Shown here: positions 21,331 to 33,100 of the stretch, piece by piece
Layout: every line of letters begins with the position of its first letter
Position numbering within the stretch: the stretch's first letter is position 1
NCBI GenBank assembly: GCA_037447655.1
Contig: JBBHKE010003498.1
Coordinates: 64,001 to 124,000, forward strand
DNA from: Zygnema cylindricum
Taxonomy: Eukaryota; Streptophyta; Zygnematophyceae; Zygnematales; Zygnemataceae
DNA length: 60,000 bases
Direction of reading: 5' to 3'
Translations under genes and position numbers: made by a program
Notes under the pieces: model-generated
The model's database searches: none
What the model was told of the DNA's origin: nothing
The model's input: only the letters and a program-made list of their open reading frames with translations

Positions 21331-21970
21331 GTGGGAAGTGTAATATATTCCATGAACTGTACCCGTCATGACATTGCTGCAGCAGTTAGGGTACTGAGCG
21401 GAAGTCTAGAAAATCCTAAAAAATCTCACCGTGATGCAGCAAGGAGAGTCTTAAGATATTTGGCAAGAACCAAAGACCTCAAACTCACACTAGGCGGAGG
21501 AGAAGTGAAGCTGCAAACTTGGAGTGATGCAAGCTATGGCGACATGCCAAGCCGGAAATCCACCACAAGATTCGTTCTACAAATTGGGAACAGGACTTGT
21601 TGCTGGAGCAGCAAACTTCAAAAGGTCACGCCACAATCGACAATGGAGTCAGAATACATGGCAGCGAGCTCGACCCTCAAAGAAACTCTTATGAGTGAAA
21701 TCCATCTTGCAGGAATTAGGATACATGCAGGTTGGCCCACATGTGATCTGGTGTGATAACCTGGCTCCCATTCCTATTCCCTCCAACCTGAATCACCATT
21801 TCAAAAGTAAGCACATGGATGTAAGATTACACTTTGTAAGAGAAAAAGTGTTTTCCTGGGCGATTAAATTATGCTATTTGCCAGATGCAAAAATGATTGC
21901 TGATATGCTCTCTAAATCTCTTCTTGCCCCTAAGCTGAAAGTATTGAAGGGATGTAGTGGGACTAGGTGA
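21331..21970 (+). pseudogene. Copia RNase H of element C
   Basis: SVIYSMNCTRHDIAAAVRVLS links RT to RNase H. Then come LQTWSDASYGDMPSRKST with the first RNase H Asp, CCWSSKLQKV, STMESEYMAAS, and VIWCDNLAPIPI. HHFKSKHMDVRLHFVREKV and ADMLSKSLLAPK close the protein. One frameshift near 21700 separates the last part. This is the best-preserved domain of element C. Confidence 0.85.
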
Positions 21971-22140
21971 CTAGCTGAGATGTTCCAATGCGAAATGCCA
22001 TGCTGCGCAAGTCCAACATTGGGATACAGTGGGACTAGTTGATTTGTGGCGTTGCTATGCTGCCATGCTGCACTATTTCAACATCGCAGCTGCGTTGCTC
22101 TAGCATCACAGCTATGGTGATACACTGAGTCTAAAGCTTT

Positions 22141-22147
22141 AGGGGAG
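22141..22147 (+). promoter_or_regulatory. Polypurine tract of element C
   Basis: AGGGGAG abuts the 3' LTR start TGTTGATTTT at 22148. Confidence 0.75.
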
Positions 22148-22848
22148 TGTTGATTTTGGAAAGCTTTAAGTCTCAGTAAAATAGTGTGACAACAAAAAGG
22201 TAGTAATTTGTAGCATAAGTTTCACAAAGACATGCGTCATCACTTGAGTTCAGTACAGGACAACGCAGCCGCGTATAATATGGATGTGATTTGGTACAAG
22301 ACAACCCAGCTGCGATTGATATGAATCAAGTCAACGGACAAGATTCATAAGAGTATCACCAGTGACTCAGCCGACAAGTATTTGTACAATCACTTAGTAT
22401 AAATCTTGAGTAATACTGACTGTACGATGGTAGATTGGGTTGGCAAGATTAAGAACACGTAGATCTCAATAGGCGTGTTGATTTTTGACGTACCTCTTAG
22501 GTACACTTGTATCAGCGGTTCAACACCGAGAGTATAAGACTTAGGACTTAGAGCATTTTATGTATCTAGACTTCTTAGAAGTAAAACCGCAGACATTTTT
22601 TGGGAAACATCTGAGTATTTTATCTTGAGCATTGTTGGGTGAATTATGCTCAAACATTGGGAGTTGTTTTTGTTTATGTAACTCTATATTGTGATACAGT
22701 TTTGTGAAGTTTTGATGCCTGTATAAGATTTGGTGAATACTTGTAAACAATTGTTTGGTAGGATTCTTAATAGCTTCTGAGAGTGTATCATGTCAACTTC
22801 TACTACTACTGCTGCTCCTCCACCTGCACCGGTGGTTGTAGAACAACA
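22148..22848 (+). repeat. 3' LTR of element C
   Basis: A 701-bp uninterrupted LTR that serves as the empty-site copy for element B. It ends GTAGAACAACA. The gag-type ATG is preserved at 22790. Confidence 0.9.
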
Positions 22849-23310
22849 CTAACTACGTAGCATTTACCAATAAATCAAACGTTACGTTTCACTACATAAC
22901 ATTTACGTGCAAATGTGCGCGCCAAACGAAACACGACTTCGCACGAACGTGCGTCGCAAATGTCGCACGGGAAACTATCTACGAAATTCCAATAAGTGAA
23001 AATGACGTTTTGTACTAAAAATTGTACGAAACGAACCATCGTGCGTACTAAACAACTAAATGTTTCAATAGTACTTTATGAAACGTGCACGCAAAATTTT
23101 GGTACTACTTTGACCCTTAACCCGTTTCAATTATACCCATTAGTTAGTTTGACCTCTCGTTGTCACCTAAATACACCTATACCTATTTCTTTTGAATTAA
23201 AACTCCAAATCACGCAATTCTTTCATGGACGTCTACCAAATTCATAACTTTATATTCCTAACCTTTAAATACCCATTTACGACCAAGTTCAATCCACTAT
23301 TACTGTTACA
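22849..23310 (-). repeat. 3' LTR of element D, truncated
   Basis: Aligns with 29655-30114 (TACGTAGCATTTACCAA through TTACTGTTACA). The rest of the LTR, corresponding to 29142-29650, is absent. Confidence 0.85.
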
Positions 23311-23325
23311 TCATCCCCTTTTTAT
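23311..23325 (-). promoter_or_regulatory. Polypurine tract of element D
   Basis: On the minus strand AAAAAGGGGATGA directly precedes the LTR start TGTAACAG. Confidence 0.65.
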
Positions 23326-23359
23326 TTTTAAGTTACCTCAGTTAAAACACATTTTATTC

Positions 23360-24574
23360 TCAAGACGCGACTTCTATATTATTATCCTTCCAATACATTT
23401 GTAAAAACTCCGAGCTCTTATCTTCTAAAGTTAACTCATCTTGTGGCCTTCCTAGATAATGCACTTGCCAAAATATAGTATTGCCGACCTTAAACCGTTG
23501 ACCAACCCAATCTATTACCCATCTGTGGACCTCATGTTCTATAATTATTGAAGGATTCAATTCCAATTCTCTTTCAATTGGTCGAAGATTTGTTAGTTTC
23601 AACTGACTGATGTGTATAAGTGGATGAATTTTTGTTGAAGGCGGAAAGTCCAATTTGGCAACAACTGACAATATCATCTCGATAACAGTAAATGGTCTAG
23701 TGTACTTAGGAGCGAATTTCCCCATAGGATCCCATTGTCCCTCGATCTTACACTTTTAATGAGTTGTATAAAGCCAAACCTTGTCACCTACGCTTACCAA
23801 CCAATCACCCTGTTTGCGGTTAGCATTTAACTCTTGCCTCCTTTGTGCCTCCACTAATGCATCACGTACTATTTTCCAAACCGTTTGAATGTATTCCCAA
23901 AACTCTGTTCCATAATTTATACTCTCTTGAGTGACCCATATTATTAAGTCTAATGCTTCTCTGGGTTGGTATCCATATGCAACTTCAAACGGTGAGAATC
24001 TTGTACTAACATGTTTACATGAATTGTATGCAAATTCCATTAATGACATTTTAGATTCCCATGTGTTCTGAACTCCACTTAAAACAGTCCTAAGTATTTC
24101 CTCCAGTGTACGGTTCATCCTTTATGTGTATCCATCTGTCTAGGGATGATAAGAGGTACTCATTTTTAATTCAGTGCCTAAATTTTGCTGCATTTCTTTT
24201 CAAAATGGAGACGTAAATTTAGAATCTCTATCACTGACTTTAGAGAAAGGAACTCTATGATGTCTAACCACGTTGTCAAAATATAACTTTGTAATATCTA
24301 CAACCGAATGAGTTGTTTTGCAAGGGATAAATATTGCCATTTTACCGAACCTATCAACTACGACCATGATACTGTCATTTCTTCTAGACGTAGCTGGCAA
24401 CTTGACAATGAAATCTATACTGACAGATTCACATGGTCTTTTGGGGATATCTAAAGGTTTTAAAAGACCTCTAGGTTTATAGTTACTAGGTTTACTCTGT
24501 TGGCCGGGGACACAACTTTCCACGTGTTTTGACACCTCCTTTGCCATCCCAAGCCAAAACAATCTACTTTGCAA
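23360..24574 (-). pseudogene. Gypsy integrase with chromodomain-like C-terminus (element D)
   Basis: On the minus strand from 24574, RLFWLGMAKEVSKHVESC holds the HHCC finger with the last Cys changed (CVPG). The core has SIDFIVKLPATSRRNDSIMVVVDRFGKMA with the first catalytic Asp and VSDRDSKFTS with the second. After stops it continues as MNRTLEEILRTVLSG, FAYNSCKHVSTRFSPFEVAYG, and the C-terminal KFAPKYTRPFTVIE. The end reads RFKVGNTIFWQVHYLGRP, which matches a chromodomain (targeting of insertion through chromatin marks in chromoviruses). Frames change near 24150 and 23740. Confidence 0.85.
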
Positions 24575-24603
24575 CCGACCTAGAGTTTATCTCGATCTAG
24601 ATG

Positions 24604-25240
24604 TCAGAAATGCTCATGGGCTTTTTGTAAAAGTTGTTTTCTTAATTCTCCCATTTCAAAAATGCATAATCTATCCCTTGTTCTTAAATACAGTAAACCA
24701 TCTTCTATTCTAAAGTTTTTGACATGACTTTCATTCAATGGGTCAGAATTCCCTCCCAAAATATTCTTGCAAATCACAACAAAATAAGGATCTTGATCAT
24801 AACCATTTCTAACAACATCTAAAAAAAATTCATCCCGAACCATCACGCTTATTTCAGAACATCTACTTAAAGGATTTGCGACAACATTTGTCTTTCTATG
24901 AATATGTTTGACGTTAAATTTGAAATATGACAATTTCTACATCCACCTAACATGTCTGCCTGTCATAATTTGTGCATCACTTAATCTTTGTAGATAGGGG
25001 AGTGCCTTATTATCATAATGAATTGTAAATTCTTTATTATGCAAATAACAACGCCATTTCACCAATGCATGAAATATTGCAAGTAATTCTTTTTCTTGTG
25101 TTGGATAGTTTTTTTCATCATCATTGAATTTTCTGGACTCAAAAGCAATAGGATGAAAATGTTTTCCGACTTTTTAACTTATGACTGCACCTAGACCTAT
25201 TTCAGATGCATCAGTAGTGATCAGAACTTCAAATTCCCCA
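24604..25240 (-). pseudogene. Gypsy RNase H and linker (element D)
   Basis: Reading down from 25240: TTDASEIGLGAVIS with the first RNase H Asp, FESRKFNDDEKNY, KELLAIFHALVKWR, DNKALPYLQ, then the linker SYFKFNVKHIHRKTNVVANPLSR, typical of the gypsy RNase H-integrase joint. A stop interrupts the domain after AVIS near 25170 and another lies near 24940. Confidence 0.8.
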
Positions 25241-25246
25241 GCAGGA

Positions 25247-25969
25247 TTAGGATACACCAGTGTAGGGGCAGAGGTCAACTTCCTTTTTAGTTCCTCCAAA
25301 GCTCTCTCTTGTCGGTTCCCACACAAACGTCTCGTTCTTTTGAAGTAAATCTGTCAAAGGTGCGGCGATCATACTGAAGTTCTTGATAATTTTCTTGTAA
25401 TAAGTGGCTAATCCCAAAAATGATCTAACTTTTGTGACATTAGTCAGTTGCTTCCAATTTTGGATTGCAGTAATTTTGGATGGATCTGTTATAAGACCCT
25501 CCACACTAACTATATGTCCCAAAAATAATTGTTCACTATTAAGAAAACTGGATTTTGATAATTTTCTATATAGTTTTTTTTCCCTTAACCTTTCCAACAC
25601 TTTCTTTAAATGAATTACATGTTGTTCTTTAGATTCGTTGTAAATTAAAATATCATATATAAACACCTGAACAAACACATCTATATAATTAGAAAATGTT
25701 TGGTTCATTAATCTTTGATAAGTAGGCGAAACATTTGTTAAACCAAATGGCATCACTATCCATTCAAAATGACCGACTCTAGTTCTAAAAGCAGTTTTAT
25801 CAACATCTTCGGTTCTAATTGGCACCTGATTAAAGCCACTACGCAGATCAATCAAAGAAAATAATTTAGCACTTTTCAAACGATCTATCAAATCAGAAAT
25901 TAAAGGTAACGGATACATATCTTTCACCGTAATCTTGTTTAGACCGCGATAGTCGACACACATCCTCAA
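25247..25969 (-). pseudogene. Gypsy reverse transcriptase (element D), active site changed
   Basis: A long open stretch with MRMCVDYRGLNKITVKD, DLRSGFNQVPI, TAFRTRVGHFEWIVMPFGL, and LFLGHIVSVEGLITDP. The catalytic box reads FIYDILIY where gypsy elements have a Y/F-x-D-D box, so the first catalytic Asp is Tyr. Upstream, near 26000-26090, more of the RT N-terminus can be read (for example QEELKKQIKKLIEKG). The domain is otherwise well preserved, but polymerisation should be lost. Confidence 0.9.
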
Positions 25970-26255
25970 TATTCGGTCCTCATTTTTGTCAAAAAGAACA
26001 GTTGCTCCGTACGGTGATTTGTTGGGTTGAATATGTCCTTTCTCTATAAGCTTTTTGATCTGTTTCTTTAACTCCTCCTGATCAAAAAAATTGTGCTTAT
26101 AAATTCCTATGATAGGAGGCTACATCCAGCTTCAAGGTTAATAACATGTTTTACATCTTTGGAAGGTGGCCTCCCTGAGGGTAAGTCACTTTGGAAAACA
26201 TCTCTAAATTTAAAAATCAAATCTTTCACAGCAACATTAGATGTATTAATGTCTA

Positions 26256-26834
26256 TTACAAAATCAGATTTTTTTTTTCAAGATTTTTAGTGGTGTCTGA
26301 TTTAGAAATGACATCAATGTTAGTGTTTTCTCCCCCCCTTTCATGAGTAACTGCCTCAGTTACTAATAATAAGAAAGCATGATTTGTTTTATCTTTTAAA
26401 TGCTTTTTAAATAGTTTAGCAAAAATCAAACCTTCCACTCCCAATTTGGTTATGTTATTTATATGATTTCTATGCAACTTTTTCGAAAGTAATGCTTGCA
26501 AAACCTTCCAACCATTTTCAGACTTCACTCTCAAGGTGTTAGTTTCCCTATTAATTTGAGGGTTATGTTCAGTTAACCAAAGATTTTCCAGTATTAGCTC
26601 CTCACTACCTAAATTCATTATTTCACACACAACTTTTATTTTATGACCCTGGATATCAACTTCTATTGTGTCAGTTTGTAAATCTAATAAGGACTTATTA
26701 TCATTTTCCACTTGAACATGTAAAGGTTTTTCCCTTATGACTGTAGGAATTTTTTTTTCCTCAACAAACTTATATGAAATAAAATTACGTGTATCCCTTG
26801 AATCTACATTAACTCTCAATGGTTTTCCTTCCAT
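26256..26834 (-). pseudogene. Gypsy protease region (element D)
   Basis: Starts MEGKPLRVNVDSRDTRNFIS. Retropepsins carry Asp-Ser/Thr-Gly here, but this copy has Asp-Ser-Arg. The rest (VDIQGHKIKVVCEIMNLGSEELILE) fits the family's protease fold. The later part, rich in Lys and Asn, is the usual protease-RT linker. A stop at 26256 separates it from the RT frame. Confidence 0.7.
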
Positions 26835-26989
26835 TAAAGACTCGAATGTGATAAAACTGTGTCTGGTGTCATCATTACTTAACTGTCATAACACAGGTCT
26901 GTTGCTAAGGGTTAAGAGGTTTCATCAGAAGGATTCTTCAAACTATATAGTGTAGTTAGCATCATAATAAATTCAGCTAACCTAGCCTT

Positions 26990-28419
26990 TTGATTCATTA
27001 ACTTGCCCTCCACAGTTAACTCTTTAACCTCTAGATGTGATCGACTTAACTAGGGACTTTCAGCTAGTCCTTTCCGTTTCCCACCTCTTGGGCTTCCTGC
27101 TCTGCTAAGTATAATGCAATATCTTCTTGAAAACCTTCATGGACATCAACTGTTTTAAGAGATCCCCTCTTTAACCTCTAGATGTGATCGACTTAACTAG
27201 GGACTTTCAGCTAGTCCTTTCCGTTTCCCACCTCTTGGGCTTCGTGCTCTGCTAAGTATAATGCAATATCTTCTTGAAAACCTTCATGGAAATCAACTAT
27301 TTTAAGAGATCCCTTATCTGTACAGTCTTTAGCGTAATGATCTGGACCTTCGCATTTAAAACAAGTGACTTTCTTTTTCGGTTTTGTGGCAATGCTTAGA
27401 TTGGGTTTCTCAGCATTAATACTTGGTTAACGACTATTAATGTATCCCCCTCTATTGTGAAATTTGTTTTCTACATAAACACTCTGTCCACCTCTCTCAT
27501 TTCCCCTTAAGATATTCTGCCTATACACCAAACCTGCATTTAGACCCTCTTCCCCAAACTTCTCTTCACCCCACTCTGATACTTCATTGAAATTTCCCCT
27601 GAGTGGTTGAGTTTCACGATTATACCCCAATTGATCCTTTAATTCCAATGCCTTATCTTGTTATTCCTTCAAATTAATAAATTTTTGATGTTTAGTTCTG
27701 ATTTCAGTATAGGATTGAGATAATTCAAGAAATGCAACTTAGTTATTTCATCAGTCAAACCTATGACATGAATGCTATATGATTCAAATTCCACAATATA
27801 ATCTTTCACAGATCGAGTCTGCTTACAGTTAAGCCAATTTTATTCGATTCTGGATTTATAAGTGACAGACAAGAAACGCGATTTAATCGCGGTCTTAAAA
27901 GCTTCCCAATCAGCATTATGAGGAATCAAATTAAACTTCCTCTGGGTGTAAATACCAAATCTGAGCATCACCTTTGAGACAGTTAACAGCAAAAGAAGTG
28001 TAATCATCGCGATCAAAATTTCTAGATTCCAAATAATACTCCATATGAAAAATCAAAGCATCCAACTTATCAATCTTTTAACCATCAAATGATAGTGCTT
28101 CACTGATAGACAATTTCATATCTCTTATCTTCTTAGGTCTTTCTTGATTATCTTCTTTAAAACTGGCATTTCTTTTACTACTCTCACCCTTTTGATCTTT
28201 AACATCATTTCGTGTGTGAATTAAATTAATTATCTCATCCAATTTCTGATTTGAAACATTTCCATTTTCCTTAACATCCTTCAATTCACTTTTCAACTCA
28301 GAAATTGTTTCATCCACAACGGCAGCATGATTATTAAATCTTTTGACCAATTTCACACTACGATTTTCAAACACATTCTACGCATTTTCCATTTCACGTT
28401 TCCATGTAGAATTTGCCAT
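26990..28419 (-). pseudogene. Gypsy gag (element D)
   Basis: The likely start is ATG at 28419 (MANSTWKREMENA, then a stop), with a coiled-coil-like helix NHAAVVDETISELKSELKDV. The middle part is broken. The zinc knuckle CFKCEGPDHYAKDC (27310-27367) has perfect C-X2-C-X4-H-X4-C spacing. A 147-bp tandem duplication (27021-27167 and 27168-27314) has added 49 codons beside the knuckle. Several stops separate the parts. Confidence 0.75.
27021..27314. repeat. 147-bp tandem duplication in the gag of element D
   Basis: TCTTTAACCTCTAGATGTGATC begins at 27021 and again at 27168. The copies differ at only a few bases, so the duplication is younger than most of the damage in this element. Confidence 0.9.
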
Positions 28420-29126
28420 TATCACACATTAAAATCAAGCAATAAAAGGTAGAGTATAATTATCCAAAAGAGTTTGCAGCAAATTTGAAGTCCTCAGGTT
28501 TCTCCAATCGAAGCCTTCTTTTCCTTAACAAATATTTTGAAATATATCAAAATCTGAAAATCAAATAAACATTAAAAGTAAGTTAGTTAAAATTCATTTT
28601 TTCCAAAGATTGAAATAGAAAGGTGAAACTTTTCCCCACAAATTTTGCAACAACAAAATTGAAACTAATCAAAAGTAACAATTTAGGGTTTGAAAAGTTT
28701 TAAGTCATTTCTAGACTCTTTTGCTCTTGAAGAAGTAAAGTGCTCCACTTTCCTTCTCCACCATTAGCAAATTTCTTTTTTCCCACTACATCAAGATCTT
28801 ATGTTCTATAATCCTCACATCCTCACCCTTCATGGCTTTAAGCCCTCCCTCAACACATGAATCATTGCTACGAGAAGGCAAGTTTGTTTAGCCTCTAGGT
28901 AATTGGAGTGAGTTTCAGCAGTGGCTACACTGCCCACCATGCCTTAGTCTTTAGGACCTGAGCACACCCCACATCTAACCAGCGGCCGTTGGCAGTGTGA
29001 TCACTCAATTTCCCTCCAATCCCCTACCACTTCACATTGTGGTTCTACCGACACAAGTTAGAGCACCCTCACCAGTCACGGCAGTCGATATTCGAGTGAG
29101 CAAACTTCTCATTGTTTTCTTACCAA

Positions 29127-29141
29127 AGCTCTGATACATGT
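29127..29141 (-). promoter_or_regulatory. Primer-binding site of element D (initiator tRNA-Met 3' end type)
   Basis: On the minus strand TGTATCAGAGCTTTGG differs by one inserted or changed base from the usual TGGTATCAGAGC, complementary to the 3' end of initiator tRNA-Met. This contrasts with the anticodon-arm PBS of the copia elements here. Confidence 0.7.
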
Positions 29142-30114
29142 GTAATAGGATCTCCTACCTCTCAGAAAATCCCATTACTACAACTAATTTCAACCACACA
29201 TTACACACATTGGAAAATACACATTCACGTTGGACATCACTCACATAAAGATAAACTTTATATTAGAAGAAGCTTATGTCAACATAACATTAGCTTGGTC
29301 TCTTGCCCTCGTGGCTCAACCCTTCTTTTTAAAGTATTTTCCACTACTCTCCACTCTTACATATTCTTTCTCTTAACTACAAAAACACTACTAAGTTAGT
29401 AAGAGATTTCAATGCAAAAATGCCATTGCTCCAATTTGGTTTTAATCGCTCAGGACCAAGATCAATCAGAATTTCCACAAACTTTTTCCAAAGGAAAAGA
29501 TGTTTACTCTCCTCATGGACTTCACTATTTATCCATCATCGCCCTGGACTAGCCAGGCCAGATTCAACGCTCCGTTGAACAAGTTTTACCAGGGCCAATC
29601 ATTGATCTGCAATAAATAAAACTGACCAATGCAAAAACGTGTGAAATCTCTTACTTACTACGTAGCATTTACCAACCAATCAAACGCTACGCTTCACTGC
29701 ATAACATTTACGCGCAAAAGTGCGCGCCAAACGAAACGCGACTTTGCACGAACGTGCGTCGCAATTTCGCACGCGAAACTACCTACGAAATTCCATTAAG
29801 TGAAAATGACGTTTTGTACTAAAAATTGTACGAAAGCAACCATCGTGCGCACTAAACGACTAAGTGTTTCATTAGTACTTTATAAAACGTGCACGCAAAA
29901 TTTCGGTACTAATATGACCCTTAACCCGTTTCAATGATAGCCATTTGTTAGTTTGACCCCGCGTTGTCACCTAAATACACTTATCGCTAGTTTTTTTGAA
30001 TTAAAACTCCAAATCACGCGATTCTTTCGCGAACGTCTACCAAATTCATAACTTTCTATTCCTAACCTTTAAATACCCATTTAGGACCAAGTTCGATCTA
30101 CTATTACTGTTACA
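29142..30114 (-). repeat. 5' LTR of element D
   Basis: The outer boundary is the end of homology with the 3' LTR, TTACTGTTACA at 30114, reading TGTAACAG on the minus strand. The inner boundary is set by the PBS. About 970 bp. The half nearest the PBS has no second copy here. Confidence 0.75.
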
Positions 30115-31343
30115 GTATACATACTCAGATCGGCAAATTCGCATCTAAGGGCACTTTCTAATGTAACCGAAACTTAGTCTTGTTACTTTGTTAATTTGCA
30201 AAGATTCTCCAAACTTATTTCAGAGCATTCCAATGTAAACGTAAATATCTTGTTACTTTAAAAAGTGACTTGCGTAGACGTGTAAGAAACATGTGACAGA
30301 TGAAGTGGTCCACAAAATGTTGCGAAACTTCCACTCGTCTTCAATTTGAGACATCCACCCGCACGGTGAACAATTTTGTGACTTCGTAATGTTTGTACGC
30401 CACATTGTCGACGTAGAGGCTTTCAGCACACTGTCATACTTGCTTAGTTCCTCCACAAACCCCCTCTCTCTTCTCTGCCATTTCGCGTCTTTATACATTC
30501 CACCATCTATTTTCCCCATTAATGTACAAACAGGTACAAAACATATCAACATAGTGTAATGAGATAACATTTTTGTATAATATAAGGGAAAAAACTTGGT
30601 CTTTCCCAAAAAAAAAAAAAACAAGAAATAAGACGACATTTAAATCTTCGTATGCTCCTTATTTCTCTTCTTCGTGACACCCTTTGAAAAAAATTACCCC
30701 AAGAGCCTCTTATTTCGACAATTGACCATTCCCTTTCCTCTATTTTCCCAAAATAAACAAGTACCTGCCAGCTTCAAAAAGTATAAGACTTTTTTTATAT
30801 TTTTGCACGTTTCTCATCCTTACAAAATGAGGAAAGCAAGTAATCCACAATGGCTGGATAAAGACAAAAAAACTCAAAAAATGTTGAAAAATAACACTGA
30901 GAGGAGAAAGAAGAGAAGTGTACAAAGGTTGACGAGAGACTTGTCAGACTAAAGAGAGGGAATAAAGAGGAGTTGACAGAATTAGAACAATTTAAATTAA
31001 TTGCAGAGAAGGAAAAAACAAATAACCTACAAAAATGAAAAATATGACATTTGCTATTTAATTATAAAGAAACCCTAAAATACCTTTCGCTCTTGCACAA
31101 AAATGCGGTTTCGTTCTTCATCCTCCTCTTTACCGACAAGTGCTCAATGTTTTTCCTACGCCTTATGTGTGGAATCACGTGTGTTTGAGAGAGAGGGCTT
31201 ACAACAAAGGAAGTTAAGAAATGGTATGAAGGGGAAAGTTGAGGCGCCTTGACGGAATTCGCTTTTGATGAAATAACGTTAGTTGGTCAAGACCCCTCCA
31301 CGACCTTCCTACGGAAAATGGTGCCCGAAAATAGTATGTATAG
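30115..31343. other. No gene recognised between elements D and E
   Basis: AT-rich DNA with an A13 run near 30608 and several short unrelated ORFs (for example 30674-30952, plus). None has a recognisable domain or a conserved partner elsewhere in the window. Confidence 0.4.
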
Positions 31344-32032
31344 TATAATTCAGTGTCCCTCATTAGATCACTGAATTCCCTTTCAACTATAAAGCCTCTA
31401 GTAAATTTTCAATGAACCCATTTGCCTAAAAAACAATTGCCACCGTGGCAGGCAAAATATATTGATGACTACTCCCATGTGTAGTCTTGACTCCCCTGAA
31501 CCCTGAGGAGAAATAATCTCTTAAACCGCCCAAACAGGCGATTAGTTACGAGGAGGCAAAAATACCTATTTGAACAACTACACCTTGGGAGAGAGGCACT
31601 TACCCTAAGAAATTACTAAGTCCTAAACTCATCTCTATATCCCTATCTACTGTTGTACATCACCAATCACAAGACTTTACCGTACACAAAGGTACACGTC
31701 CCGTGGTACCTTTTGTACGGTTAAGGTACGGCATAGCCATGGTGAGGACGGTTATCACACTTAGACTCGTCCTCATGCTCCTCCGAGACTCCACTTTTCA
31801 ATGATGCCCCACCACGTGTCATCCGGTGACGTATTGTCTATAAACCGCCAAAATGGCCATTCCTTGATGTCTGCTAGAATGATAGATGTCCGATACAAAT
31901 TGATGTTTAAGGTCTACTGTTCAAATAAATGTCTGGTAAATTTGTTTAGTGCAATATTGGCATGTAGACGATATTTATAGTGTTTCTCTGCGAAATTTCC
32001 TGTAAGTCTATTTAATCAGTTTGGTCTGCATT
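31344..32032 (-). repeat. 3' LTR of element E, distal part
   Basis: Colinear with the LTRs of families A and B, sharing GGCAGGCAAAAT, CTTGACTCCCCTGA, GAGAGAGGC and CCACCACGTGTCATCCGG. The outer end is inferred from the gag-start position: an ATG at 31363 on the minus strand would lie 20 nt inside, as in the relatives. The edge is therefore uncertain by about 10 bp. Confidence 0.7.
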
Positions 32033-33087
32033 TGAAACTTTGAGACCTCAAAAGTCCTCAAAGTGGACAGCTTCCAACAAGCCTCTACGATAACACTGAC
32101 CACTTTGTGTTTCAGCATAAACAACTACAACCCTGGCAGACAATAACTGTGACCAACTTCACCCTTGTGAAGGCAAGACTCCCCTGAGTCGATAGCAAAA
32201 AGAATCTCTGAATTTGCTCCCTTGAGTAGTAAGTTATGGAGGGTCAAAGTTGACCTTTTGTACACAAGCTCTCTGGGAGAGAGGGTCTTATCTCCTAATT
32301 TTTCTAAGTCCTATCTCTCTCACAGACTCTATCTACTGATGTACGGAGCCAATCAGAATGCAGCTCCGTACACAAAAGTACAACTGCCGGTGTACTTTCT
32401 GTACAAACATCGTATGACATGGCCTAAATATCGACACGTGGTATGTTCGGATTCGTTTTCGTAATCCTCGGAGATGCCGCGATCCAATGTTATTCCGCCA
32501 CATGTCATCCGATGTGGCGATGTCCATAAACCGCCGAAATCCTCTTCCGCGATCTCGGCGTTAATTCCGGCCGTCCGATTAAATTCATATTTAATCGTAG
32601 CCGTAATAAATACATGTGCGATATTCTTTTCTATAAAGAAACAAATGCGCGGTATTGGTTTCTTATCCGTACCGCTATCCTTACTTTTACAATTATGGAT
32701 CTATGTCTCCCGTAATCAGTTATAGTTAAATGAATTTTCCTACTCAATAACATTTAAATAAATATCATACCCTACATTACGTAACATTCGATGAAGACTT
32801 ATCGGCTAAGGCTACCGTCTACCGGTTGCCTGCCGGCCAGGAGGTACAAGGATCAAATCCTGTAGCCGGCACCATATCTTTTTAGTAATAAAACCCCTTA
32901 CTAATATATAATCGCGTAAACTTCTGGTTAGCCTAGGTAGCCATGGCTCTAGCTCCCTCTCCAATTTCTTAGTGACTGCGACAAGTTTGAGAGTTGGAGA
33001 GAGAAGTTAGAGATAGACTACCTCGGCTTCTTTCTATATTTCTATGAAGACCTAGAAAATACTTAAAATGGACCATTAATTTCTACA
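32033..33087 (-). repeat. 3' LTR of element A
   Basis: Reads TGTAGAAATTAATGG ... AAAGTTTCA on the minus strand. It contains a CCACATGTCATCCG motif, one base off the CACGTG seen in relatives. The gag-type ATG has become TTG. Confidence 0.95.
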
Positions 33088-33098
33088 CTCCCCTTATT
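33088..33098 (-). promoter_or_regulatory. Polypurine tract of element A
   Basis: AATAAGGGGAG on the minus strand abuts the LTR start TGTAGAAATT. Confidence 0.75.
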
Positions 33099-33100
33099 TT

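Larger units (their letters stand above)
12955..22848 (+). mobile_element. Copia LTR retrotransposon C, interrupted by element B
   Basis: A plus-strand Ty1/copia element. The 5' LTR is 12955-13257 plus 17616-18016, split by element B. The internal region is 18017-22147 and the 3' LTR is 22148-22848 (701 bp). Domain order is gag, protease, integrase, reverse transcriptase, RNase H, the copia order. The probable target duplication is CTTAC (12950-12954) against CTAAC (22849-22853), with one mismatch. Many stops and frameshifts make it non-functional. The LTR differs in sequence and length from those of families A, B, E and G. Confidence 0.9.
22849..30114 (-). mobile_element. Ty3/gypsy retrotransposon D (chromovirus-like)
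   Basis: A minus-strand element with a 5' LTR at about 29142-30114, PBS at 29127-29141, gag, protease, reverse transcriptase, RNase H, integrase with a chromodomain-like end, polypurine tract, and a truncated 3' LTR at 22849-23310. Integrase follows RNase H, which defines the gypsy order. All coding regions carry stops or active-site changes. About half of the 3' LTR is missing at the junction with copia element C. No target duplication can be tested; the right flank is GTATA. Confidence 0.9.

Noticed and set aside
30253-30639. 128-codon minus-strand ORF
   Set aside because: Phe/Leu-rich start from an A run, no domain, no homologous copy.
32835-32875. tRNA-like 3' end in the LTR (AGGATCAAATCCT ... 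GCCGGCACCA)
   Set aside because: A T-arm-like string and a terminal ACCA are present, but the stem does not pair properly and no D-arm or anticodon arm could be placed. It is simply a conserved LTR block.
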